From NCBI GenBank assembly GCA_017938205.1, contig JAGBCA010000030.1, forward strand, positions 1 to 64,000: a stretch of DNA of 64,000 nucleotides, written 5' to 3'. The notes under the pieces are model-generated. The model saw nothing but the letters and a program-made list of their open reading frames with translations. It made no database searches and was not told the DNA's origin. Within the stretch, counting starts at the first letter, position 1; each line of letters begins with the position of its first letter. Made by a program: the position numbers and the translations under genes. The DNA comes from Clostridia bacterium. Its GTDB lineage: Bacteria; Bacillota; Clostridia; Oscillospirales; CAG-272. This document shows, in pieces, positions 8,694 to 16,643 of the stretch.

Positions 8694-9485
8694 ATGAAAA
8701 ACGAAAATATCTGTAAATTCAGTCCCGCACGATCAAGCGACCTGATCTGCTTGCATTTTGTCAAAGAGGCAAATCAGACGCAGGCAAAAAATATGCGCGC
8801 AAGCCATCACGCTCTGCATCTCGTTGCTGAGGGAAAGGGAGAGCTTTTTCTTGGAAACGCAGCCTATGCGCTTTCGCGCGGATCGCTCTTTTTCGTGGCG
8901 GACGGGGCAGAGTTTTCCATTCGCGGTGAGGGGCTCGTTTATTACTATATCTCCTTTTTCGGTCGCCGTGCGCAGGAGCTGATGGTGCGCTTCGGTGTGC
9001 TTGCGGGCAACGGCGTTTTCAGCGGCTACGAGGGGCTGATCCCCTTTTGGGAGGATTGCCAGCGCGAGGCCGAGGAGGGCAATATCGATATCCTTTGCGA
9101 AAGCGTGCTGCTATATTCCTTGGCCAAGCTTCGCCCCGCAAAAAACGAGCGTATCAGCGCCGTGTCGCAGATCGTTGCCGCCGTGCAGGAGCGCTTTGCG
9201 GAAAGCATGCTATCTCTGCCCGTGATCGCAAGGCAGATCGGCTACGATCCGAAGTATCTTTCCTCCCTTTTTAAAAAGAAAAAAGGTGTCTCCTTCACGC
9301 AGTATCTGCGTGATGTCCGCCTGCGGCACGCGGTGTTTTTGATGGAGCAGGGCGTGGATAGCATAAAAAACATCGCCCTTCTCTCGGGCTTTGGCGACCC
9401 GCTCTATTTTTCCAAGGTTTTTTCCGAAACGATGGGAGTCGCTCCGAAGACCTATATCAATAATCTACCCCTTGGCACGGAATAA
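8694..9485 (+). CDS. AraC-family transcriptional regulator
   Basis: 263-aa protein with an N-terminal cupin-like ligand-binding region (about 20-150, including HALHLVAEGKGELFLG) and a C-terminal double helix-turn-helix (about 160-258, with IGYDPKYLSSLFKKKKG and IALLSGFGDPLYFSKVF). AAGGGGAGAG precedes the ATG. It is divergent from the Gfo/Idh/MocA oxidoreductase, 193 nt away, and is its most likely regulator; the ligand is probably a sugar or sugar acid, by inference. Confidence 0.85.
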   Translation: MKNENICKFSPARSSDLICLHFVKEANQTQAKNMRASHHALHLVAEGKGELFLGNAAYALSRGSLFFVADGAEFSIRGEGLVYYYISFFGRRAQELMVRFGVLAGNGVFSGYEGLIPFWEDCQREAEEGNIDILCESVLLYSLAKLRPAKNERISAVSQIVAAVQERFAESMLSLPVIARQIGYDPKYLSSLFKKKKGVSFTQYLRDVRLRHAVFLMEQGVDSIKNIALLSGFGDPLYFSKVFSETMGVAPKTYINNLPLGTE

Positions 9486-9517
9486 AGGGACGAATGCTTG
9501 ATCTGTGTATATGAGAA

Positions 9518-9548
9518 AAGAGGTACTGTGTTTTTCACAATACCTCTT
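9518..9548. terminator. terminator after the AraC gene
   Basis: AAGAGGTACTGTG pairs with CACAATACCTCTT around a 5-nt T loop (one mismatch), followed by GTTTTTTT. It lies between convergent genes. Confidence 0.85.
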
Positions 9549-9581
9549 GTTTTTTTGTTTGCTTATGAAATAAGCACTGTG

Positions 9582-11261
9582 CTATTTCTTTTCCCAGGAG
9601 AGAATGGTAAACACGTTCTCTACCTCGCCGCGAGCAAAGGAAATGCTGATGGAGTCCCCCTTGCGAATAAGGATCAAGGCCTCGTCTGCCTCAAGGTAGC
9701 CCTTGTAGACCTCGCCGCTCTCTGCGGTGATATAGACGGTTGCAACCCCTGAAACGGGAACGATGCGCACGTCCTCGACCGTGATCGTGGCACTCTCCGC
9801 CCCGGCGTTTCCGGTCTCAATGTTGTTTTCCTTCAGCTTTTTCATATAGGCGCTCATCGCATCCGTCTGCGTAGCACCCGTTGCAACGATGCTGTAGTTT
9901 TCCACGTTCACAAGCGCGTAGAGCTTTACAAGACCCGCATCGTCCTTCAGAACGCAGATGTAGGTTGCCTGCCCGGAAATGTTCACGAGAGAGGGGAAGG
10001 AGGCAATATAGCCCTTTTCCTGCACCTCACCCTGGGCGGCCTCCATGGCGGAATGCTCCTCTGCACCTACCACGGGGTAGAATTTATATTCGCCGGTGCG
10101 TGCGTTGGAAAGAATAAAGCCGATGTTGGAGCGGTCGTCTGCCACGGCGCTCGTCACGCCCGTGAAGTACCAAACATCGTCGTCGCGCACAAGATACCCG
10201 AAGTCATCGGTTGCCACCGTGCAGCCAACGTTTCCGATAATACTGTTGAAGAAGCCGCCGGAATATGCGCCCTTCCAGTTGTACTTTTCGGTTGCAAGAT
10301 CGCCCGTATATACCACGTCGATCCAGGCGGGAGCCTCGGAAACGGGCATAAGCTCGCTTTCGCCGTTTGCGGGATCGAAGAGGATCACCTCGGCAATGTC
10401 CATCGCGCCGAAGAGGAATACCCTCGGGCGTGCGCAGGAAACAACGTAGAAGGGATTGCCCTCCTCATCGATCTCGAAGGTGATCGAGTCGAAGATCTTC
10501 GTGGGGTAGCTCATGCGCAGCTTTCTTGTGAGATCGTCACCGAAATAGGCGCTCTCCACGTAGCGGATCGGAGTCTCAAACTCCACGTACTTGGATTCGC
10601 TCTTTACGGGGTCAACCATAACGAAGCCGGGAATACCGCTTTCGCGGTTGCCGAGCCACTTGAAGAAGCCGTCGTATTCAAGGTTGGAAACCTTTTGTGG
10701 GGTGTTTTTGTAGTTGATCTGCGTGTAATACTCGCTGATGGTATACTGTGAAACCACGTGGGAAAGTGAGCCGAGCGTGCGCGTACCGAGCTTCATTGCA
10801 CTGTCGGTATCCATCAAGGCAATGTTGGTGATCGCAGCCATATCGGTTTTCGGCATATCCTCGGAAAACTCCGCTTCATTCACCGTGATCACCGAGGCAT
10901 ACCGCCTTGCAAAGAAAAGCTCGGAGGAGAAAATGCCGCCAACGATCAGCACCGCAATAGGCACAAGCAGAGGAAGTGCCGCCCATTTGTTCACGGAAAG
11001 CTTTGCATTCTGCTTTTTTGCCTTTTTGTTTTTCTCCTTCGGTCCGATGATCACAACGGGGGAGAGGGAGGGCTTCAAAAAAGGAAGAAGATAAAAGAAG
11101 AGAACCACGAAAAGATAGATCCAGAAGCCGGGGGCGCAGGGATTCAGCGGCGGCAGGAAAATATAAAACAGTAGAAATCCTATTACTGTTCCCAAGATCA
11201 GAGAGCAGAGGATTCTTCCTTTTGTTTTCATATTTCTTAAAAAATCAAAAAATGCGTTCAT
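9582..11261 (-). CDS. large membrane-anchored protein of unknown function
   Basis: 559-aa protein. Two or three N-terminal membrane segments (about residues 15-60 and 85-110) precede a long, probably extracytoplasmic, beta-rich region of about 440 residues without recognisable catalytic motifs. The ATG at 11261 follows AAGGAGATGCTT; an earlier in-frame ATG overlaps that ribosome site. It is 33 nt downstream of the glycosidase-like gene and may be the last gene of the SCIFF-led transcript. The membrane-anchor-plus-beta-domain plan resembles the divergent protein at 16644. I do not recognise a family. Confidence 0.7.
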   Translation of the reverse strand: MNAFFDFLRNMKTKGRILCSLILGTVIGFLLFYIFLPPLNPCAPGFWIYLFVVLFFYLLPFLKPSLSPVVIIGPKEKNKKAKKQNAKLSVNKWAALPLLVPIAVLIVGGIFSSELFFARRYASVITVNEAEFSEDMPKTDMAAITNIALMDTDSAMKLGTRTLGSLSHVVSQYTISEYYTQINYKNTPQKVSNLEYDGFFKWLGNRESGIPGFVMVDPVKSESKYVEFETPIRYVESAYFGDDLTRKLRMSYPTKIFDSITFEIDEEGNPFYVVSCARPRVFLFGAMDIAEVILFDPANGESELMPVSEAPAWIDVVYTGDLATEKYNWKGAYSGGFFNSIIGNVGCTVATDDFGYLVRDDDVWYFTGVTSAVADDRSNIGFILSNARTGEYKFYPVVGAEEHSAMEAAQGEVQEKGYIASFPSLVNISGQATYICVLKDDAGLVKLYALVNVENYSIVATGATQTDAMSAYMKKLKENNIETGNAGAESATITVEDVRIVPVSGVATVYITAESGEVYKGYLEADEALILIRKGDSISISFARGEVENVFTILSWEKK

Positions 11262-11294
11262 AAGCATCTCCTTTCTTTAAAATGCAAACAATAG

Positions 11295-13367
11295 TTAGAA
11301 ATTTGATACGATAACCGCCGTTCCATAGATGGGAAGCGACGTAGGAATGCACACTTCGCATCCCGAAACTGCAAGCTCTTTTTTTCTTCCGCTTGCGAGG
11401 ATCATATAGGCCGAGCGCGGCGCCCTTTCAAAGCGAACGCGCACGCCCTTTGCCGCATCGGGGGAGAGATTGGCAAGAAAGACTGCCGTGCGGCTTTCGT
11501 CGCGCCGAATGGCGGTAAGGCCGTAGGAGGGAAGATACGCGGTCGGAAGCGAGGGCGCAAGGCGCGAGGTGATCTCCTTCAGCACCGCAACGCGGTGAAT
11601 GGAGGCAAAGCCGTCTCCAAAATCGCCCTCGGCGGCATAGATGCAAATGCGGCCGCCAAGCTCGTTTTCAAAATAGGTAAAGCCCGGATGCTTATCTCCT
11701 GCGGGTGTGTAAAGGTAAGAGAGCGCTTTTGCACCCGTGAGCGAAAGATCACGGTATGCGCCGGGGCCGATGCGAGAGGGAATGATCACGGCAGAGCCAT
11801 CGGCATGGGTGCGCTCCGTAAAACGCTCGGAGGCGGCCACCTGCATCACGCGCGCGCCGCTTTTCACGCCGAGATATTTGCCAAAACCGCGCTTTTCGAT
11901 CTCCTCTGCCGCGCCGCCGTCAAGGAAGAGTCCCTTGCCGAGGCAGGAAAGAAGCTCCTCGTCCGTCAGCTGGCAAACGCCGCCGCGCTCAAGAAGGATC
12001 GCCTCCTGTGCATCGATCTGTTGCGGTGTGAAATAAGAAACGGGGATGCCAAGCCTTGCGATCAGGGTCTCCATCGGTCGTTTTTGTACCGTTGCGCTGA
12101 TGCGGCCGCTCTCGTTTTTCTTTTCAGTCAGCGGATAGCGATCGGGTGTGGTCAAAAGGCCAACGCCGCATGTTTTCATTTTGTCAAGCTCACGCGTCAC
12201 ACGGTCGCAGAAGGGACGGTGCGAGGCAAGCATTATCTCCCATTCGGGCTCCTCGGAGAGCACGCATCCCTCCAGATCAAAGATGCTCAGCGTTACACCG
12301 TGGTGGTTCATAAAGGCCGAGAGATCCAGCTGATAGGTGGTTGCACCCACGCTCTTTGCATAGCGCGTAAAGCGCGTGTTTTCGATCTCGGGGCAGTATT
12401 CGATCCTGCCGCGTGTGTACTGCGCCTCTGCATTGACGCGCAGCTGATCGGCAAGCAGGTAAGAGCCGATAAAATCGCGCGGATCGCTTTCCATATAAGG
12501 GCCGAAGTGCGAGCGGATCAGCGGATCGTGCTCACCCGAAAGGCTTTCGAGAAACTCACCCCAATTGCGCCCTTCTACCGCGTGCACGTCGGGCACGGAG
12601 GTCATCAGAGCCACGCGCGTATCGGGAGAGTGCGCGTGAACAGTTTGCTCGATCTTTCGGTTCATATCCCTGCAAACCTCGCGCTGAAATTCTCTGTATC
12701 GGATCGCAAGCTCTTTGGGTGCGCCCTTGGCAAGAATCGCCGCGCGCACCTCCTCGCGGGTGACCTTGCGGCCGATTTTTTTGGAAAATGCCGCCATATG
12801 CAGGGGGCAGAAGCAGCCAAAGTCCAGCTCCTCCTTGTCCTTTCTCCCCTCGAGAACGGCGCGCAGCTCGGTACGGTGGTTGTGGATGCGGATATCGTCG
12901 TCGATCCAGATCGCATCGGGCTTGGTTTTTGCAAAGCGCGCAAGCTTTCGGAGCGCGACCCTTTGGAAACGCTCGCTGAGCATACAGCCAACGCCGAGTG
13001 AGACCTCACCGAATTCATCGGTATAGCAGTCCCAGTCGCAAAGAGTCTTGTGATCGTAATTTCCGTCCACCGAGCCGAAAAGGTTCTGATAATTGAGCTG
13101 ATAGGAAAGCCCTGCCGCACGCAGGCGGGGTGCAAGGATCTCCATTTGCTCGGCTACGTAGTCGGCGTGCTCTTCGCTGTCCGGCATATAGTACCAATAA
13201 GGGTTGAGATCCACGTAGAGCATCACCGTATCCACGCGTGCACGCTTGCAAAACGCGATCAGCTCCTCGGCGCGGCGCTCGGTCACTTCCTTTTCGTACT
13301 GCGGCAGGCAGGGAAGATAATAGCGGAGAATGTAGGAAAATTTTTCCTTTTTCAGTGCCCAAGACAT
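11295..13367 (-). CDS. glycosidase-like TIM-barrel protein (unassigned family)
   Basis: 690-aa protein with no signal peptide. The N-terminal part (about 1-380) reads like a clan-A glycosidase barrel, with LNPYWYYMPD, AIWIDDDIRIHNH and CPEIENTRFT offering candidate acidic residues. A middle glutamine-amidotransferase/trimerisation-like segment and a C-terminal beta-sandwich (about 600-690) follow, as in GH42-like enzymes. No standard catalytic NE pair is obvious, so activity is uncertain. AAGGAGATTTATT precedes the ATG. It begins 16 nt after the decarboxylase gene ends, so the two are probably co-transcribed. Confidence 0.6.
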   Translation of the reverse strand: MSWALKKEKFSYILRYYLPCLPQYEKEVTERRAEELIAFCKRARVDTVMLYVDLNPYWYYMPDSEEHADYVAEQMEILAPRLRAAGLSYQLNYQNLFGSVDGNYDHKTLCDWDCYTDEFGEVSLGVGCMLSERFQRVALRKLARFAKTKPDAIWIDDDIRIHNHRTELRAVLEGRKDKEELDFGCFCPLHMAAFSKKIGRKVTREEVRAAILAKGAPKELAIRYREFQREVCRDMNRKIEQTVHAHSPDTRVALMTSVPDVHAVEGRNWGEFLESLSGEHDPLIRSHFGPYMESDPRDFIGSYLLADQLRVNAEAQYTRGRIEYCPEIENTRFTRYAKSVGATTYQLDLSAFMNHHGVTLSIFDLEGCVLSEEPEWEIMLASHRPFCDRVTRELDKMKTCGVGLLTTPDRYPLTEKKNESGRISATVQKRPMETLIARLGIPVSYFTPQQIDAQEAILLERGGVCQLTDEELLSCLGKGLFLDGGAAEEIEKRGFGKYLGVKSGARVMQVAASERFTERTHADGSAVIIPSRIGPGAYRDLSLTGAKALSYLYTPAGDKHPGFTYFENELGGRICIYAAEGDFGDGFASIHRVAVLKEITSRLAPSLPTAYLPSYGLTAIRRDESRTAVFLANLSPDAAKGVRVRFERAPRSAYMILASGRKKELAVSGCEVCIPTSLPIYGTAVIVSNF

Positions 13368-13383
13368 AATAAATCTCCTTGTG

Positions 13384-14718
13384 TCAGATCATAACGCGGC
13401 ATTCCGTAATGCCGTAATATTGCAAAATCCCGATGACCTCTTCGTCGATGACCTCTCCGCAAACAACGGGGGGGACCGCAGGCGGACAACCGACAGAGAG
13501 GGAAGAAAGCGTGCGCCCAAGGCATTTTTCGAGCGGTAAGCATTCGCTCGGCGCAAGCATTGCCTCCCGTACGGAGGCGGCACGGCGCGGAATATGCGGT
13601 CTTGGCGGCCTTGTATCGATCGGCGCAAGACGGGGAAGTGCGCAAAGCGCATCGGCGGTTTTTTCGAGTGCCGATGCATCAATATAGGGCGAAAGCATCA
13701 GCACAAGGCTGTCCTCGTCCGAAAACTCGCATTCAATTCCGTTTTCGCGCAGATGCGCGGCAAGGTCATTGCCCGTGTAGCCGAAGGCTTTCGGAAGCAC
13801 CGTCAGCTTCAGCGGCTCGTCTCCCATCAGAGCAAAGCCGTGCGCCGCAATGCGCATCTTAAAGGCCTCTGCCACATCCAAAAAAGCGGAAAGGCTTTCG
13901 GAAAAATCCTTTTTCAAGATCTCGGTCAGAAGATCAAGGGATTGTAATATAAGATAAGATGGGCTTGTGGAGCCGAAAAGCGCCATCGTTTCCTTTGCCG
14001 CATCCAAAAGGAAATCGGGAAGGCGGGCTCCAAGATGAAGATAGGCCGCCCCTGTCAGCGCGGGCAGCGTCTTGTGCGCCGAGTCGCAGCAAAGATCTGC
14101 TCCGAGATCCATCGGATGACGCGAAGGGGTGAGAAATTTCAGATACGCGCCGTGCGCGTTGTCCACCGCAAGCAAAACGCCGTATTTATGACAAAGCGAG
14201 GAAAGTGCCTCGATCGGCGCTATGTTTCCGAGATAATCGGGGGAGGTGATATAAAGCGCGATCGGCGGCTTGGAGCGTAGGATCTCCTCTAAAGCCATAA
14301 GATCGATTGGCGCATAAAGCAGGCTCGCGTTCTCTGTAGGGGATAGAAAACGAACGTCAAGATCCAAAAGGCCTGCGGCGGTAACGAAGGTCTTGTGTGC
14401 ATTTCTCGCTGCAAGAATGTAACCTTTTGTTTTCTTTTTTTGGGAATAAAAGTGAAGGAGCGCGAGCATAGCACGAATGCATTGGGAAGAGCCCTCGGTG
14501 GAATACAGCGTCATTTTCGTTCCGAAAAGCGCGGCCGTGCGCCTCTCGCTTTCAGCAATGATGCCATCTGCCTCGTAAAGAGAATCCGCACCCGCGATCT
14601 CCGTAATATCCAAGGCCTCCGGGCCGAGAAGGGGAACGCCCTTGTGGCCGGGCATATGCATACGGACGGCGTTGCTTTCTTTGTAGCGAAGGATGAAATC
14701 GCAGATCGGCGTTCCCAT
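13384..14718 (-). CDS. Orn/Lys/Arg decarboxylase-family PLP enzyme (short form)
   Basis: 444-aa fold-type I PLP enzyme. The opening RMHMPGHKG motif, the VDNAHG aspartate (D186) that contacts the PLP ring nitrogen, and the SAHKTLPALTG lysine (K216) that forms the Schiff base are all present. It lacks the N-terminal wing domain of the large inducible decarboxylases and resembles the short clostridial and bacillar forms. The start ATG at 14718 shares its A with the TGA of the radical-SAM gene (TGATG), implying translational coupling; a longer frame start at 14766 lies inside that gene. The substrate among arginine, lysine and ornithine is not determinable here. Confidence 0.85.
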   Translation of the reverse strand: MGTPICDFILRYKESNAVRMHMPGHKGVPLLGPEALDITEIAGADSLYEADGIIAESERRTAALFGTKMTLYSTEGSSQCIRAMLALLHFYSQKKKTKGYILAARNAHKTFVTAAGLLDLDVRFLSPTENASLLYAPIDLMALEEILRSKPPIALYITSPDYLGNIAPIEALSSLCHKYGVLLAVDNAHGAYLKFLTPSRHPMDLGADLCCDSAHKTLPALTGAAYLHLGARLPDFLLDAAKETMALFGSTSPSYLILQSLDLLTEILKKDFSESLSAFLDVAEAFKMRIAAHGFALMGDEPLKLTVLPKAFGYTGNDLAAHLRENGIECEFSDEDSLVLMLSPYIDASALEKTADALCALPRLAPIDTRPPRPHIPRRAASVREAMLAPSECLPLEKCLGRTLSSLSVGCPPAVPPVVCGEVIDEEVIGILQYYGITECRVMI

Positions 14719-16103
14719 CACGCGTCCTCTTCCATCATGTCCTGTGCCGCCACCATGATGGCGCATTCCATTCTCTTTTTAAAGAGCTCACAGCCGTATT
14801 TGTATACGCCCGTCACCGAGCCGGTGGCGTGGTACGCGTTGGCCGCACAGCCGCCGGAGCAGTAGAGCTTTGCCCAGCAGTCCTCGCAGTCCTTGCGCGC
14901 GTATACGTTGCAGGCCATAAATTCTGCCTGCTTTTCAAAATTCTTTACGCCGTCAAATACATTGCCGAGGCAAAATTCCTCCTCGCCAACGAACTGATGG
15001 CAGGGATAAAGATCGCCCGAGGGGGTAACGGCCATGTATTCCGTTCCCGAGCCGCAGCCCGAAATACGCTTGTAGATGCAAGGGCCGCCCGAGAGGTCGA
15101 TCATATAGTGGTAGAAGGTGAAGGGGCGCCCCTCCGCCTTTCTCTTCAGCATCAGCTCGGCAAGCTTCTCGTATTGCTCAAGAACGATCGGCAGATCCTC
15201 TGCCGTGAGCGCAGAGGGGGATGCGGGATCGCAAACCACGGGCTCCATCGAGAGCTCCGTGAAGCCGAGGTCGAGCATCTGCTCAATATCCTTAAGAAAG
15301 TCGGGATTGTAGTGCGTAAAGGTGCCGCGCATATAGTAATTTTTGCCGCCGCGCGCCTCTACGAGCTTCTGGAACTTCGGAACGATGCGGTCGTAGCTTC
15401 CCTTGCCGCTGTAGTCAACGCGGAAGCGGTCGTGCACCTCTCTGCGCCCGTCAAGACTCAGAACCACGTTGCTCATCTCGCGGTTGGCAAAGTCGATCAC
15501 CTCGTCGTCGATCAGCATACCGTTGGTCGTTAAGGTGAAGCGGAAATTCTTGTTCTTTTCCTTTTCGATCTCTCTTGCATAGGCAACCAATCTCTTGACA
15601 ACGTCCCAGTTCATCAGCGGCTCGCCGCCGAAGAAGTCCACCTCGAGGTTGTGGCGGCTGCCCGAATTTTCCACGAGGAAATCCAATGCGCGCTTTCCAA
15701 CCTCAAAGCTCATCAGCGCTCTTTCGCCGTGGTATTTTCCCTGGCTTGCAAAGCAGTAGGAGCAGTTGAGATTGCAGCTGTGCGCCACGTGCAGGCAAAG
15801 CGCCTTGATGACACCTGCAGTCTTTTTCTTCAGTTCACCCGCCATTGGGCGAAAGGTGTCCTCCGTGAAGAGCTGGCCGCTCTCGCGAAGCTCTGAGACC
15901 TGCGCGTAGCAATCCTTGATGTCGGCGGCGGTAATACCGTCCTTGCCCTCGTATTTTTCGTTCATCAGCGTGAGGATTTCAGCCTCGCTTTTCTCTGTGA
16001 AAAGGGCAATGATATCGTACGCCACGTCATCTACCACGTGCACCGCACCGGAGGTAACGTCCAAAACGATATTCATTCCCGCAAGCTTGTATTGATGTAT
16101 CAT
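14718..16103 (-). CDS. scfB: SCIFF/ranthipeptide maturase, radical SAM with SPASM-type cluster region
   Basis: 461-aa cytosolic enzyme of the CteB type. An N-terminal peptide-binding region (about 1-90) precedes the radical-SAM motif CNLNCSYC (C110, C114, C117), the DFFGGEPL element, and a Cys-rich C-terminus (GPCIYKRISGCGSG, DLYPCHQF, CEDCWAKLYCSGGC) that would hold auxiliary iron-sulfur clusters. The family installs Cys-derived thioether links in SCIFF peptides. Its substrate gene lies directly upstream (stop at 16207), separated by a hairpin that may lower maturase transcription relative to the precursor. The downstream decarboxylase start overlaps its stop. The symbol is the generic one for the SCIFF maturase. 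Confidence 0.93.
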   Translation of the reverse strand: MIHQYKLAGMNIVLDVTSGAVHVVDDVAYDIIALFTEKSEAEILTLMNEKYEGKDGITAADIKDCYAQVSELRESGQLFTEDTFRPMAGELKKKTAGVIKALCLHVAHSCNLNCSYCFASQGKYHGERALMSFEVGKRALDFLVENSGSRHNLEVDFFGGEPLMNWDVVKRLVAYAREIEKEKNKNFRFTLTTNGMLIDDEVIDFANREMSNVVLSLDGRREVHDRFRVDYSGKGSYDRIVPKFQKLVEARGGKNYYMRGTFTHYNPDFLKDIEQMLDLGFTELSMEPVVCDPASPSALTAEDLPIVLEQYEKLAELMLKRKAEGRPFTFYHYMIDLSGGPCIYKRISGCGSGTEYMAVTPSGDLYPCHQFVGEEEFCLGNVFDGVKNFEKQAEFMACNVYARKDCEDCWAKLYCSGGCAANAYHATGSVTGVYKYGCELFKKRMECAIMVAAQDMMEEDA

Positions 16104-16138
16104 ATGTTTTCTCCAAAAAAGTATTCAAACGAAGGAAA

Positions 16139-16168
16139 GGGAGAGAACCCGATCGCAGGCTCTCTCCC
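16139..16168 (-). terminator. intercistronic hairpin, possible partial terminator
   Basis: GGGAGAGA (16139-16146) pairs with TCTCTCCC (16161-16168) around a 14-nt loop, between the precursor and the maturase. On the minus strand only a weak TTTCC tract follows, so partial read-through or mRNA stabilisation is more likely than full termination. Confidence 0.4.
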
Positions 16169-16206
16169 CATCGTTTGCGGTTATGTCTTAAGGCGATAGC
16201 CCCGAA

Positions 16207-16356
16207 TTACTTGCTTTCCTTTTTCTCACACTGCTGATTTGCAATACCGCAGCTGGTCTTGCAAGCAGACTGGCAAGAGGTCTGGCACTCGCCGCAACCG
16301 CCGTTCTTTGCGCTGGCGCAAAGGTTACGCGTCTTAAGAGTCTTGATGTGCTTCAT
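16207..16356 (-). CDS. scfA: SCIFF ranthipeptide precursor (seven-Cys variant)
   Basis: 49-residue peptide. Its leader begins MKHIKTLKTRNL and its core holds CGECQTSCQSACKTSC, the conserved SCIFF block. It has seven cysteines (13, 21, 24, 28, 32, 36, 43); the family name means six in about forty-five residues, so C13 is extra. After C36 it has Gly37 where, as I recall, well-studied members have the Thr that receives a thioether from C32. The start is the ATG at 16356 after GGAGGATAAATCCT; a longer frame start is not needed. It has a strong promoter of its own, and the maturase follows 103 nt downstream. Confidence 0.93.
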   Translation of the reverse strand: MKHIKTLKTRNLCASAKNGGCGECQTSCQSACKTSCGIANQQCEKKESK

Positions 16357-16393
16357 AGGATTTATCCTCCGTTTTTTGTGTTTTTCTTTTTGT

Positions 16394-16422
16394 AGTATAG
16401 CACAAAAGCGTATCAAAGTCAA
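16394..16422 (-). promoter_or_regulatory. promoter of the SCIFF operon
   Basis: Minus strand: -35 TTGACT (16422-16417), 17-nt spacer, -10 TATACT (16399-16394). It could drive the precursor, maturase, decarboxylase, glycosidase-like and membrane-protein genes down to 9582. Confidence 0.8.
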
Positions 16423-16492
16423 TAACATCATGAAAAAAAACACGCAAGAAGTAAAATTTTTTAATAATACATAAAAGATACGCGCAATACGG

Positions 16493-16521
16493 TTGATTTT
16501 TTGAAAAAAAGCGTGTATAAT
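16493..16521 (+). promoter_or_regulatory. promoter of the gene at 16644
   Basis: -35 TTGATT (16493-16498), 17-nt spacer, -10 TATAAT (16516-16521). Divergent from the SCIFF promoter; the transcript would have a 5' leader of about 115 nt. Confidence 0.7.
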
Positions 16522-16643
16522 GGAAAAAAGAAAGCATCAAAGCAGGGTGCGTCTGTATCCGAGAGGGGCGGACGCGTGCTCGTTTTTTCAGCATCGGACT
16601 CTTTTTTAAATGAAGAGCGAGAGGAAAGGATGGATATTAAAAA

